Of a stretch of DNA of 64,000 nucleotides, positions 1 to 8,393 are shown in pieces (position 1 is the stretch's first letter; each line of letters opens with the position of its first letter). The position numbers were made by a program, and so were the translations under genes. The notes beneath the pieces were generated by a model, which worked only from the letters and a program-made list of their open reading frames with translations, was not told where the DNA came from and ran no database searches. The stretch is from DAOTVX01 sp034436015 (lineage in GTDB: Bacteria > Chloroflexota > Anaerolineae > Anaerolineales > Villigracilaceae), in the NCBI GenBank assembly GCA_034436015.1, contig DAOTWG010000010.1, positions 1-64,000 of the forward strand, given 5' to 3'.

Positions 1-263
1 GTCGCGCCGCCGCCCGGCGTCGGCGTCCCAACCACTTGCCACAGCGCCGGCGTGTTCGGCGGCTCCCAACCTACCTGCGAGGTGTGCGCCTGAAGACACT
101 TATACACCACGCCGTTGTAGGTCACTGTGTCTCCTACTGCATATGAGACGCCCGACGCCCATGCCCCGCGGTCGGCCTTCTTAGGTGCTGCGCCGGCCGT
201 TGCCGCTAATGTTAGGCCAACGATGACGAGCACTACGACAGTAAGACTAAGCAAGCGTTTCAT
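1..263 (-). CDS. Secreted protein with chitin/cellulose-binding module (CBM5/12-like), 5' part only
   Basis: The gene starts at ATG 263 and runs off the left edge, so only about 87 codons are visible. A purine-rich Shine-Dalgarno site (GGAAAGG) lies about 10 bases upstream. The protein opens with a signal peptide (MKRLLSLTVVVL..., residues 1-25, ending TAGA). A compact domain at about residues 33-78 follows, with the aromatic pattern of carbohydrate-binding family 5/12: W-x(4)-Y-x-x-G-D-x-V, then Y-N-G-x-x-Y-x-C, then H-T, G-W-x-P and a final L-W. The visible end (GTPTPGGG) looks like a Thr/Pro/Gly linker to another domain outside the window. The module binds chitin or related polysaccharides in known proteins. 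The catalytic partner, if any, cannot be seen. Confidence 0.8.
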   Translation of the reverse strand, partial: MKRLLSLTVVVLVIVGLTLAATAGAAPKKADRGAWASGVSYAVGDTVTYNGVVYKCLQAHTSQVGWEPPNTPALWQVVGTPTPGGGA

Positions 264-664
264 AATAGGCATCCTTTCCTAGTGTTTAACGTACTCTTTC
301 CTCTACGCGCCTTACATGTTAGAATAAATTCATATGGCACCTCCTGGGTCCTGGGCAAGTAGTTATGAACACTCTTACTCTGCTTAAAGCATAGAGTGAT
401 TTCCCCTAACAAAGTCTTAACAACCCTTCGTTCAATGGTTGCAAATTCATGACATCGGGCTTGCTGTGACAGAAAAAAGGAGGACAGACGGTTTGGCATT
501 TGGTAATGATGGGGAACCAATGCTCCGAGTATAGGGCTGGTTTTGCCGTGTCGGTGCGTTCTTCTGGCATAGGTTGCTGTTTTTAGAAGACTCGATAGGC
601 TGTGATTCTGAGGTGTAATGCGGAAGTTCAGCGGTTTTCACTAAGGCGTGAGGGAAGGGGCGGA
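264..664. other. Intergenic region between divergent genes
   Basis: No convincing gene is seen in these 400 bases, which are lower in G+C than their surroundings. They must hold the promoters of the leftward chitin-binding gene and the rightward lipoprotein gene, but I find no clear -35/-10 pair. Apart from the mini-ORF at 319-333 there is an isolated AAGGAGG at about 478-484 followed by only a 13-codon frame. Confidence 0.5.
319..333 (-). other. Possible four-codon leader ORF upstream of the chitin-binding gene
   Basis: On the minus strand a full AGGAGGTG Shine-Dalgarno sequence (345-338) stands four bases before an ATG at 333. That ATG opens the tiny reading frame M-N-L-F-stop, about 55 bases upstream of the chitin-binding gene start. 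A consensus ribosome site without a long frame suggests a leader peptide or a decayed start. It may equally be chance in an A/T-rich leader. Confidence 0.25.
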
Positions 665-2200
665 GTGTTTGTCCGATCAACGGCGTTGTGCTGGGTTTCT
701 GGCTTGGTTCTCTTGGCCGTGTCTTGCGTGCGTTCAGTCTCGGAGAAGGCGGTGTGGAATCCGCCTGCTGATACGGGCCTCTTGGATTCTGCGCTGGAGG
801 CACCGGCGCGCGTGACCGCTACCGCTTCCTTTCGCCTGCCGCCGACACGTCAACCGGGCGCGCCGATTTCCTCGCCGACCCCCGACGCGCCGCATTTTTT
901 CGTCGCGGAGAGCGCAGGGACGCAGACATATGAAGTCCGGTCGGGCGATACGTTGAGCGCGATTGCGGAATCGTTCGGGGTCAGCGTGGAGACGTTGGTC
1001 GCTGCCAATCGCTTACCCGATCCCGACCGATTGGACGTGGGTCAGGTGCTGGTTATCCCTGCCGTCACTCCTGAGGCGCAGGGGCCGGCGTTCAAGATTA
1101 TCCCTGACTCCGAATTGGTCTATGGCCCGATGAGTCTGACGTTGGATATCGGAGCGTTCGTGCGTCAGAAGGAAGGGTATCTGGCCTCCTATCGGGAGGA
1201 GGTGGGCGGACACATGTGGAGCGGCGCGCAAATCGTGGAGCGCGTGGCGCAAGATTATTCGGTCAACCCCCGTCTGTTGCTAGCTGTGTTGGAGCATCGC
1301 GCTGGTTGGGTCACACAAGCCAAGCCAAGAGAAGACACGCTGGATTGGCCGCTGGGTGTGCGCGATGGACGCCCGGCGGGCCTGTACCGTCAGTTGACCT
1401 GGGCGGCCAATGCGTTGAATCGCGGCTATTATCTCTGGCGCGCTGGCGGGGCGCAAAGGTGGGTGTTGGCCGATGGCCGTGTGGTGCCGACAAATCCTGT
1501 CATTAACGCCGGTACGGCCGGGATTCAATCTTTGTTTGCTCAACTTGACACATACCCACAATGGTTACAGGATGTTTCGCCGCAGGGCCTTTTTGCGACC
1601 TATCAACGTTTGTTTGGCTACCCTTTTGCCTTAGCCGTTGAACCGCTTGTTCCTCCCAATTTGCAACAACCACCCATGCAGTTGCCGTTTGAGCGCGGGG
1701 CGTTGTGGGCGTTTACGGCTGGCCCACACGGTGGCTGGGATAGCGGTTCGGCTTGGGCAGCGTTGGATTTCGCCCCCTGGGGAATGCGAGGTTGTATGCG
1801 GAGCGATTTGTGGGTGGTCGCTGTGGACGATGGTTGGATTGTGCGCGCGGCCGACGGCGCGGTCGTCCAGGATTTGGACGATGGTCATGAGCAGACCGGC
1901 TGGGCGGTGCTCTACATGCACATAGAAAGTCGGGATCGCGTTCATCCCGGTGTCTATCTACGCGCTGGGGAACGCATTGGGCATCCTTCTTGTGAAGGCG
2001 GCGTGTATAGCGGGACGCATCTCCACCTGGCGCGTAAATTCAACGGTGAGTGGATTGCGGCGGATGCTTCCGTCCCGTTCAATCTAGACGGGTGGGTCTC
2101 CTCAGGGACTGGGGTGGTCAACGAAGGTTTCCTGACGCGCGGCGGCGTTACCTTGCAGGCATATGATGGCAGCGAGAGCATTAACCAGATTCGGCGCTGA
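665..2200 (+). CDS. Cell-wall hydrolase lipoprotein, LysM plus M23 peptidase (copy 1)
   Basis: Predicted 511-residue lipoprotein starting at GTG 665, with GGAAGGGG a few bases upstream; a longer frame opens at GTG 602. The signal peptide ends in the lipobox A-V-S-C, with Cys21 as the lipidated residue. A LysM domain (about 89-133, core RSGDTLSAIAESFGV) should bind peptidoglycan. The C-terminal third is an M23 metallopeptidase with zinc ligands in GPHGGW...ALDFAP, a Y-M-H-I strand and the T-H-L-H signature. The central domain aligns with copies 2 and 3 around N-P-R-L-L-L-A-V-L, a helix resembling the active-site helix of lytic transglycosylases. Here the expected E-S pair is R-A (212-213), so this site is probably dead. 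It is the first of three tandem paralogues and should act outside the membrane on wall crosslinks. Confidence 0.85.
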   Translation: MFVRSTALCWVSGLVLLAVSCVRSVSEKAVWNPPADTGLLDSALEAPARVTATASFRLPPTRQPGAPISSPTPDAPHFFVAESAGTQTYEVRSGDTLSAIAESFGVSVETLVAANRLPDPDRLDVGQVLVIPAVTPEAQGPAFKIIPDSELVYGPMSLTLDIGAFVRQKEGYLASYREEVGGHMWSGAQIVERVAQDYSVNPRLLLAVLEHRAGWVTQAKPREDTLDWPLGVRDGRPAGLYRQLTWAANALNRGYYLWRAGGAQRWVLADGRVVPTNPVINAGTAGIQSLFAQLDTYPQWLQDVSPQGLFATYQRLFGYPFALAVEPLVPPNLQQPPMQLPFERGALWAFTAGPHGGWDSGSAWAALDFAPWGMRGCMRSDLWVVAVDDGWIVRAADGAVVQDLDDGHEQTGWAVLYMHIESRDRVHPGVYLRAGERIGHPSCEGGVYSGTHLHLARKFNGEWIAADASVPFNLDGWVSSGTGVVNEGFLTRGGVTLQAYDGSESINQIRR

Positions 2201-2250
2201 AGCTTGCCTCTCTCATCTGCTGTTAAGGTGGAGAGGGTAGAATCTTCCCC

Positions 2251-3804
2251 ATGTGGTGGCCTTGCATGCGCTTCCTCCTACGAGTGTTGTTGCTTGGCCT
2301 GACCTTGGGGTTGGTGGCCTGTGGGCCTTTGTGGAGGAATTATGACTGGCTTACTTCTACACCATCGTTCCCCACGCTCCCGGATGCCGGAGTACTCGTT
2401 TCCCCTACGCTTGATTCTTCCGGTGTTGCCTCGCCTGTTCCGAGTTTAACACCTACGCCGACAGAAGCGCCGCCGATTCTTTACTATTCCCAATCGGGCG
2501 ATTCGCTTCGGAGCGTGGCGGCCCGTTTCGGCGTAGCTCCTGAGGAGATACTTTCTCCCGTCTCCTTGCCGCCGGCGACTCATCTTCTCGACCCGGAGAC
2601 GCCTTTGCTCGTTCCGAATCGCCTGACTCTGACGACGCCGGATATGCGTCTTATCCCCGATAGTGAAATCGTTTATTCACCTTCTACACTCGATTTTGAT
2701 GTTGAGGTGTATGTGCGTTCGGCGGGCGGTAAGCTCAGTGGGGAAAGGTACTATGTCAACAGTGTGGGTTGGCTGAGCGGCGCCCAGGTAGTTCAAGAAG
2801 TTGCTCTGGCGAGTTCTACCAATCCACGCCTGTTGTTGGCCTTGCTTCAGTACGAAAGCGGTTGGGTGTACGGTCAGCCGTCCACGATTGTCCAAGAGGA
2901 CTATCCCCTCGGCTATGTGAATTACCTATATCGGGGCTTATACCAGCAACTGATTTGGGGGGTGCAGCAACTCTCGATGGGGTATTATGGCTGGCGCGAG
3001 GGGTCATTGACGAACGTCACTTTTAAGGATGGGGTTACCTTACGTCTGGCGCCCACGTTGAATGCTGGCACTGCGGCGATTCACTACTATTTCTCCCGGC
3101 GTTACACGTATGCGGAATGGCTGAGCGCGATAGATGTCAATGTCGGATTCCCGGCGCTGTACCGTGAAATGTTTGGCGATCCGTGGTTGCGGGCGCAAAG
3201 CGTGGAGCCGCTCTTTCCTGCGCAGTTGGAACAACCGCCGTTGATTTTGCCTTTTCGCAAGGGGGAGTCCTGGGCGTTCACGAATGGGCCGCATTCTGCC
3301 TGGTACGGCCGTAGCAAGGAGGCCGAAGTTCCTCAACCGCGCGCGGCGTTGGATTTTGCTCCCTCCTCGATGGAGGCGGGTTGTGTAGAAAGCAACAAAG
3401 CAATCCTTGCCGCAGCGCCTGGGCTGGTGATTCGGACGGGACCTGGATTGATCGTGCTGGATTTGGATGGCGATGGTCATGAGCAGACCGGTTGGGTGCT
3501 TCTGTATTTGCACGTCAGCGCGAAGAGCCGTCCCCCGATCGGTGCTTGGGTGGATACCGGCGATGTCCTTGGCTATCCTTCCTGTGAGGGCGGTTTTGCT
3601 ACCGGAACGCATGTGCATTTGGCGCGGAAGTACAACGGGGAATGGGTGCTCGCTGCTGGTCCTTTGCCGTTTACCCTGAGCGGTTGGGTATTGCAACAGG
3701 ATGCGCTGACGACGAAGGCCCGCTTGGTGAAGGATGGTCAAGTCGTAACGGAAAATCGTCATGGCATGAAAGAAAGCGAAATTGTACGCTGGGCAGGTGA
3801 ATGA
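2251..3804 (+). CDS. Cell-wall hydrolase lipoprotein, LysM-like plus M23 peptidase (copy 2)
   Basis: 517-residue paralogue of the preceding protein, 50 bases downstream. The start at ATG 2251 is uncertain; ATG 2266 also gives a clean lipoprotein signal peptide with lipobox L-V-A-C. A degenerate LysM (about 78-124, SGDSLRSVAARFGV) follows a Pro/Thr linker. The central domain has N-P-R-L-L-L-A-L-L-Q-Y-E-S-G-W, with the E202-S203 pair expected of a lytic-transglycosylase-like fold. The M23 domain shows H348 (GPH), D368 (ALDFAP), H421 and T-H-V-H (454-456). The combination suggests a bifunctional glycan-strand and peptide hydrolase, but the glycosidase half is inferred only from the motif. The C-terminus overlaps the upstream region of copy 3. 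Confidence 0.83.
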   Translation: MWWPCMRFLLRVLLLGLTLGLVACGPLWRNYDWLTSTPSFPTLPDAGVLVSPTLDSSGVASPVPSLTPTPTEAPPILYYSQSGDSLRSVAARFGVAPEEILSPVSLPPATHLLDPETPLLVPNRLTLTTPDMRLIPDSEIVYSPSTLDFDVEVYVRSAGGKLSGERYYVNSVGWLSGAQVVQEVALASSTNPRLLLALLQYESGWVYGQPSTIVQEDYPLGYVNYLYRGLYQQLIWGVQQLSMGYYGWREGSLTNVTFKDGVTLRLAPTLNAGTAAIHYYFSRRYTYAEWLSAIDVNVGFPALYREMFGDPWLRAQSVEPLFPAQLEQPPLILPFRKGESWAFTNGPHSAWYGRSKEAEVPQPRAALDFAPSSMEAGCVESNKAILAAAPGLVIRTGPGLIVLDLDGDGHEQTGWVLLYLHVSAKSRPPIGAWVDTGDVLGYPSCEGGFATGTHVHLARKYNGEWVLAAGPLPFTLSGWVLQQDALTTKARLVKDGQVVTENRHGMKESEIVRWAGE

Positions 3805-3839
3805 TGGAATGGCTTTCGGTGCGCGCGAGGAGGGAAACA

Positions 3840-5315
3840 ATGGCTAGGTCTCGTCCTCGGTTTGAAGGAAGGGCTGTCTTGCCTCTGGCGGTCCTGTCGC
3901 TAGCAGCCTGCGCTACTACCCCATCCGCTCCTGATTTGCTGGCGGCGACCGAGGCGACGCCGAAATCGTCTCCTTCTGCCACGCCTTTGCCCACCCGCGC
4001 CATGTATGCCCCTGGTGAACTCGTCGTGTATATCGCCCAGACCGGCGATACCTTGCCTTCTCTGGCGGCGCGTTTCCACACGACGATAGAGGAGATTCGA
4101 GCGGCGAATCCGGAGATTCCGGATGACGCCACAACCATGCCGCCGGGAATGCCAATGAAAATCCCTATCTATTACGTGCCGCTCTGGGGGACACCGTTCA
4201 AAATCCTGCCCGATAGCGCCTATGTGAACGGCCCGGCAGTGGTCGGCTTTGATACCGTTCGTTTCGTCAACGGCCGTCCAGGTTGGCTGAAGGACTTTTC
4301 TTACTATGTTGGCGGCACGAACCGCAGCGGCGCGCAGATCGTGGACTACGTGGCGACTAACTTTAGCGTTAGTCCGCGCCTTCTTTTGGCCTTGCTGGAG
4401 TATGAAAGCGGGGCGCTTTCCCGCCCCGACCTGCCGGATACCGATTACTTGTTGGGCTATCACAACTCCTATTATCGCGGCGTCTATATGCAGTTAGTCT
4501 GGGCAGCCAACATGCTCAATCATGGGTACTACGGTTGGCGTAGCGGAAGGTTGATCGAGTTCGAACATCCGGATGGCCGCCTTGAGCGCCCAGATCCTTG
4601 GCAGAATGCGGCTACGGTGGCAGTACAGTACTATTTTTCCCGCGTCCATGATCGGGATGCATATGAGGCGGCTGTTGGCCCTGACGGATTGGCTAAAACC
4701 TATAAGGCTCTATTTGGCGATCCGTGGCAACAGGATGAGCCGCATATTCCGGTCAGTCTGGCGCAGCCCGTGCTGCGTTTGCCTTTTCCGGTTGGCAAGA
4801 CGTGGGCTTATACCAGCGGCCCGCATAATCCCTGGGGGCAGGACGAGTTGAATCCACTGGCGGCGTTGGATTTCGCGCCATCGGCGCTTTCCTCGGGTTG
4901 TCGGCCAAGTCAGGAGCCGGTGGTTGCCGTGGCAGACGGCGTGATTGCACGCATCGGACCGGGCGTTTTGGTTCTGGACCTAGATGGCGATGGCGAGGAG
5001 CGTACCGGCTGGGTGATCTTCTATTTGCATGTCGCGCATCAGGGGAGGTTGTCGAAGGGCGCGTTCGTGCGCGCCGGCGACGTGCTTGGTTTCCCATCTT
5101 GCGAGGGCGGCTTTGCCACAGGGACGCATGTTCACATTGCCCGCAAGTATAACGGTGAATGGATTCCCGCGGATGGGGCGCTGGCGTTTGATCTGGAAGG
5201 TTGGGTTGCCCGTAATGGCGATGCGCCGCGTCGGGGCTTGCTTCAGCGCGGCATTCAGATCGTTGTGGCCAGTGAGAGCGCCATCACGACAAGTCAGTTG
5301 ACTGCCGGTCGGTGA
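3840..5315 (+). CDS. Cell-wall hydrolase lipoprotein, LysM plus M23 peptidase (copy 3)
   Basis: 491-residue lipoprotein. The start at ATG 3840 is set by a perfect AGGAGG six bases upstream (3828-3833); an in-frame ATG at 3801 lacks such a site. Lipobox L-A-A-C with Cys24, Pro/Thr linker, LysM (about 63-108, TGDTLPSLAARFHT), central helix S-P-R-L-L-L-A-L-L-E-Y-E-S-G with the E-S pair at 189-190, then M23 with GPH, AALDFAPS, a Y-L-H-V strand and T-H-V-H. It completes a tandem triplicate upstream of acpS and alr. The three copies share the same domain order and many identical blocks, so they arose by duplication, but they have clearly diverged in the linker and LysM parts. Confidence 0.85.
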   Translation: MARSRPRFEGRAVLPLAVLSLAACATTPSAPDLLAATEATPKSSPSATPLPTRAMYAPGELVVYIAQTGDTLPSLAARFHTTIEEIRAANPEIPDDATTMPPGMPMKIPIYYVPLWGTPFKILPDSAYVNGPAVVGFDTVRFVNGRPGWLKDFSYYVGGTNRSGAQIVDYVATNFSVSPRLLLALLEYESGALSRPDLPDTDYLLGYHNSYYRGVYMQLVWAANMLNHGYYGWRSGRLIEFEHPDGRLERPDPWQNAATVAVQYYFSRVHDRDAYEAAVGPDGLAKTYKALFGDPWQQDEPHIPVSLAQPVLRLPFPVGKTWAYTSGPHNPWGQDELNPLAALDFAPSALSSGCRPSQEPVVAVADGVIARIGPGVLVLDLDGDGEERTGWVIFYLHVAHQGRLSKGAFVRAGDVLGFPSCEGGFATGTHVHIARKYNGEWIPADGALAFDLEGWVARNGDAPRRGLLQRGIQIVVASESAITTSQLTAGR

Positions 5316-5351
5316 AGGAGAGGATCCTCTGTTAGGAGTTGTTCTTCCACA

Positions 5352-5729
5352 ATGACCGTACGAACAGGAATCGATCTGATCGAAATTGCGCGTATCCGAC
5401 AAGCCGTCGAGCGGTATGGGGAGCGTTTCCTACGACGGATTTTCACGGCGGCGGAACTTCAGAGTTGCGTCGGCAGAGCCGAGTCGCTGGCCGCGCGCTT
5501 TGCAGCCAAAGAGGCGGTTGCGAAGGCGTTAGGAACGGGGATCGGTCCGGTTGGTTGGCGGGAGATTGAAATTGCCGGCAGCAAGGTGGAGGCGACTCAG
5601 GTGCGCTTGCACGGTCGCGCAGCAGCAGCCGCGCGGCGGTTGGGTTTGACGAGCTGGTCCCTTAGCCTAACCCATAGCCGGGAGATGGCAGTGGCGGTTG
5701 CGGTGGCCTTGGGAAAGGACACTGCGTAA
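5352..5729 (+). CDS. acpS: Holo-[acyl-carrier-protein] synthase
   Basis: 125 residues, the normal length for AcpS. The enzyme transfers the 4'-phosphopantetheine arm of coenzyme A to a serine of apo-acyl carrier protein in the cytoplasm, which activates it for fatty acid synthesis. The two family signatures are visible: the N-terminal G-I-D-L-I-E-I-A-R-I, whose Asp binds magnesium, and RFAAKEAVAKALGTG, with the catalytic K-E region. ATG 5352 is used. The nearest Shine-Dalgarno-like AGGAG is 13 bases away, so translation may be modest. The gene follows the wall-hydrolase trio and precedes alr by 18 bases; acpS-alr neighbourhood is common in bacteria. Confidence 0.95.
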   Translation: MTVRTGIDLIEIARIRQAVERYGERFLRRIFTAAELQSCVGRAESLAARFAAKEAVAKALGTGIGPVGWREIEIAGSKVEATQVRLHGRAAAAARRLGLTSWSLSLTHSREMAVAVAVALGKDTA

Positions 5730-5740
5730 TCGGGTAAAAT
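5709..5740 (+). promoter_or_regulatory. Possible promoter for alr, near-leaderless
   Basis: A good -10 hexamer TAAAAT (5735-5740) lies only seven bases before the alr ATG at 5748, so transcription would start at or beside the start codon. The best -35 candidate, TTGGGA (5709-5714), has an overlong 20-base spacer. No Shine-Dalgarno site precedes alr, which fits leaderless translation. Confidence 0.35.
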
Positions 5741-5747
5741 ACATACC

Positions 5748-6914
5748 ATGCCCATCAATCAACCTACCATTGCCACGACGAATGGAATGCGCGCAACCTG
5801 GGCCGAGATCAATTTGTCGCGCCTACGCCAGAACCTAGAAGCCATTCGCCGGCAAGTCGCGCCCGCGAAGGTGATGATTGTTGTCAAGGCCAATGCTTAC
5901 GGGCATGGTTTGGGAGAGGTGGCGAAGTATCTCGCGCCCCATGTGGATGCCCTTGGTGTGGCCGTTCTGGAAGAAGGCATTTTTTTGCGCGAATTGGGCA
6001 TCACGGCTCCCATCGTCGTCCTGGGTGGCATTTGGGGCAATCAGATTCCGTCCTATCTCCAATACGATCTTGTCTTGACGGCCTCCTCTGTCGAACGACT
6101 GGAGCAGATGGACGCGGTAGCCGCCCGGCTGGGCAAGAAAGCCCGCGTGCACCTCAAGATTGATACGGGCATGGAACGCATCGGCGTGCACTACTATAAT
6201 GCCCATACCTTGCAAGAGGCAGCCTTGCGTTGCAAGCATGTGGAGGTCGAGGGCATTTATTCTCATTTCGCCAACGCGGACGCAGCCGATTTGACCCATG
6301 CCCGTCTTCAACTGGAGCGTTTCAACGAGGTGCTGCGTTTCTACGAACGTCACAACCTTCCCATGCCTCTACGTCACATTGCCAACTCCGCCGCGGTTCT
6401 CCAATTACCGGAGAGCTACTTCGATATGGTGCGTGTTGGCATTTTACTCTATGGCGTTTATCCCTCACGAGAAGTAAAGCGAACCATTGCCGTGAAACCG
6501 GCATTGACCTGGAAATCGCGGGTCGTGTACTTCAAAGTTGTTTTACCGGGGCATCCTGTGAGTTATGGCTCCACTTGGCAATCGGATCATCCGGTGCGCG
6601 TTGTCACGATTCCTGTAGGGTACGGCGATGGGTATTTTCGTAGCATGTCCAATCGCGCCCAGGTCATTCTGCGCGGGAAACGTTACCCCCAGGTTGGCCG
6701 AATCTGCATGGATCAAATGATGGTAAACATCGAGCAAGACTCGGCCTATAACGGCGATGAGGTGATCTTGCTTGGCGAGGCCGATGGCGAACATATCACA
6801 GCAGAGGACCTGGCAGATTGGGCCGGCACGATTCCTTACGAGATTCTGACCAATATCAACACTCGCGTGCCCCGTCTCTATATCGAGGAGGATTCCGATA
6901 AGGAAAGCACATGA
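5748..6914 (+). CDS. alr: Alanine racemase
   Basis: 388-residue fold-type III PLP enzyme that converts L-alanine to D-alanine for peptidoglycan. The PLP lysine is K47 in VVKANAYGHG. The second catalytic residue, the tyrosine of VGYGDGYFR, is present, as are GRICMDQMM and the A-R-V-G-I-L-L-Y-G motif that contacts the cofactor phosphate region. The N-terminal barrel and C-terminal beta domain are complete. A later in-frame ATG (residue 14) is an alternative start. The stop codon overlaps the lspA start (ATGA), so the two are translationally coupled. It sits among cell-envelope genes (wall hydrolases upstream, lspA downstream). Confidence 0.96.
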   Translation: MPINQPTIATTNGMRATWAEINLSRLRQNLEAIRRQVAPAKVMIVVKANAYGHGLGEVAKYLAPHVDALGVAVLEEGIFLRELGITAPIVVLGGIWGNQIPSYLQYDLVLTASSVERLEQMDAVAARLGKKARVHLKIDTGMERIGVHYYNAHTLQEAALRCKHVEVEGIYSHFANADAADLTHARLQLERFNEVLRFYERHNLPMPLRHIANSAAVLQLPESYFDMVRVGILLYGVYPSREVKRTIAVKPALTWKSRVVYFKVVLPGHPVSYGSTWQSDHPVRVVTIPVGYGDGYFRSMSNRAQVILRGKRYPQVGRICMDQMMVNIEQDSAYNGDEVILLGEADGEHITAEDLADWAGTIPYEILTNINTRVPRLYIEEDSDKEST

Positions 6915-7444
6915 AACGGCCTTGGGTTTTTTGGTTGCGTGAGTATTTCGTTTTGTTGACGATGGCAGGCATCATTGTCCTCCTGGATCAGTGGACAAAG
7001 TGGTTGGTGCGTACCTTGCTGCCTCTCGGAGGCGTCTGGGTGCCATGGGAGGAGTTATTGCCGTATATTCGCATTGTGCACTGGTATAACAGCGGAGCGG
7101 CGTTCGGCATATTACAGGAATGGGGGAGGGTCTTCACTGTGTTGGCAATCGTCGTTTCTGGTTTGATTCTGTACTACTACCCTCGCCTGGCGGCAGGCGA
7201 GTGGGCCTGGCGCGTGGCCATGTGGATGCAATTGGGCGGCGCGGTTGGTAACCTGATTGACCGCCTAACCCTGGGGCAAGTTACCGACTTCATTGCCATA
7301 GGGTCGTTTCCTGTGTTCAATGTGGCCGACAGCAGCATCACCATCAGCGTTTTTGTCCTCCTCTTTTGGGATAGGGTAAAAAGATGGGTGGAACGAACAC
7401 GCGCCGCTGCAGGCGCACGAGCAGGGGATGAACGAGCAGGTTGA
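6911..7444 (+). CDS. lspA: Lipoprotein signal peptidase (signal peptidase II)
   Basis: 177-residue membrane protease with four hydrophobic segments. It cleaves the signal peptide of diacylated prolipoproteins at the lipobox cysteine. Both catalytic aspartates are seen: D126 in Q-V-T-D-F-I and D140 in FNVADSSI. The other family motifs, NSGAAFGI and GNLIDR, are also present. It overlaps alr by four bases and the downstream pseudouridine synthase by 17. Its presence just after three predicted lipoproteins with lipoboxes is functionally sensible, since it would process them. The C-terminal tail (RTRAAAGARAGDERAG) is a basic cytoplasmic extension. Confidence 0.96.
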   Translation: MKRPWVFWLREYFVLLTMAGIIVLLDQWTKWLVRTLLPLGGVWVPWEELLPYIRIVHWYNSGAAFGILQEWGRVFTVLAIVVSGLILYYYPRLAAGEWAWRVAMWMQLGGAVGNLIDRLTLGQVTDFIAIGSFPVFNVADSSITISVFVLLFWDRVKRWVERTRAAAGARAGDERAG

Positions 7445-8369
7445 GGTGTTCGTGTGTGAGAGGGCGGAGGAGGCCAGAGCCCGGCTGGACGTCTTTCTTG
7501 CTGGCCGCTTGCCAAAACTCTCGCGCAGCCGTCTTCAGGCGCTCATCCGTGATGGCTATGTGCGGGTGAACGGGGTTGTAATACATAAACCCGGTCTTGA
7601 TCTTTCACCAGGCGCGCGTGTGGAAGTGCACATCCCGCCGCCGCGACCAAGTCGCCTCACGGCGGAGGCGATTCCTCTCGACGTTGTTTTTGAGAATGCG
7701 CATTTGCTTGTCGTCAACAAACCGGCTGGGATGGTCGTTCATCCTGCGTCGGGTCATGAGAGCGGCACGCTCGTGCACGCTGTTTTGGGGTATGCGGGGG
7801 ATCTGGAGGGCATTGGCGGCGAGGAGAGGCCAGGTATTGTACATCGCCTGGATAAGGATACTTCGGGTTTATTATTGATCGCCAAGACCGAACAGGCGCA
7901 ACGTTGGCTACAAGAGCAGTTCAAAAACCGCCAGGTGGAGAAGGTGTATTGGGCGCTTGTAGATGGCGCGCCGCCGACTCCGACTGGTCGCGTGGAGGCG
8001 GCTATCGGTCGCGATCCCGTTCATCGTCAGAGGATGACAATTGTGCCGACCGGCCGAGGACGACCGGCGGTAAGCGAGTATTGTGCGTTGGAACGATTCC
8101 CTCAACATACTTTACTGGAAGTCCGTCCGCTCACCGGGCGCACGCATCAGATTCGTCTGCACCTGGCTTTTCTTGGTTGTCCGGTTGCCGGAGACGTGGT
8201 GTATGGACGGCGAAAACCTACCGTTCCACTGGAGCGGCATTTTTTACATGCCCTGCGCCTGAAAATCACGTTGCCCGGAGAAGCGCAGCCGCGCCTCTTC
8301 GAGGCGCCTCTCCCTCTCGATTTGCAGGCGGTGCTTGACCAATTGCGCCGAACGAAAGTACAATTCTGA
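7428..8369 (+). CDS. rluD: RluA-family pseudouridine synthase (RluD-like)
   Basis: 313 residues with an N-terminal S4 RNA-binding domain (about 18-65) followed by the RluA catalytic domain. The signature GIVHRLDKDTSGLLL carries the catalytic aspartate D142 within H-R-L-D. Downstream blocks such as RPLTGRTHQIRLHLAFLG are standard for the family. The enzyme isomerises uridine to pseudouridine in structured RNA. RluD acts on helix 69 of 23S rRNA, and the S4 domain plus the lspA context match the common lspA-rluD pairing. The exact target site cannot be read from sequence. ATG 7428 overlaps the end of lspA. Confidence 0.9.
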   Translation: MNEQVEVFVCERAEEARARLDVFLAGRLPKLSRSRLQALIRDGYVRVNGVVIHKPGLDLSPGARVEVHIPPPRPSRLTAEAIPLDVVFENAHLLVVNKPAGMVVHPASGHESGTLVHAVLGYAGDLEGIGGEERPGIVHRLDKDTSGLLLIAKTEQAQRWLQEQFKNRQVEKVYWALVDGAPPTPTGRVEAAIGRDPVHRQRMTIVPTGRGRPAVSEYCALERFPQHTLLEVRPLTGRTHQIRLHLAFLGCPVAGDVVYGRRKPTVPLERHFLHALRLKITLPGEAQPRLFEAPLPLDLQAVLDQLRRTKVQF

Positions 8370-8393
8370 AAATCGCGATTTTGGAGAAAGGAT

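Noticed and set aside
478..534. AAGGAGG followed by a 13-codon TTG-started frame
   Set aside because: Too short, rare start codon, no promoter, and the site can be a chance purine run.
3040..3840. Long minus-strand frame (266 codons) opposite the second wall hydrolase
   Set aside because: It lies entirely antisense to a gene with a clear lipobox and M23 motifs, and its product is basic with no recognisable domain. It reflects G+C-rich codon structure.
5316..5351. Small palindrome GAGGATCCTC before acpS as a regulatory site
   Set aside because: Ten bases around a restriction-like hexamer, without loop, T-run or second copy. Chance is sufficient.
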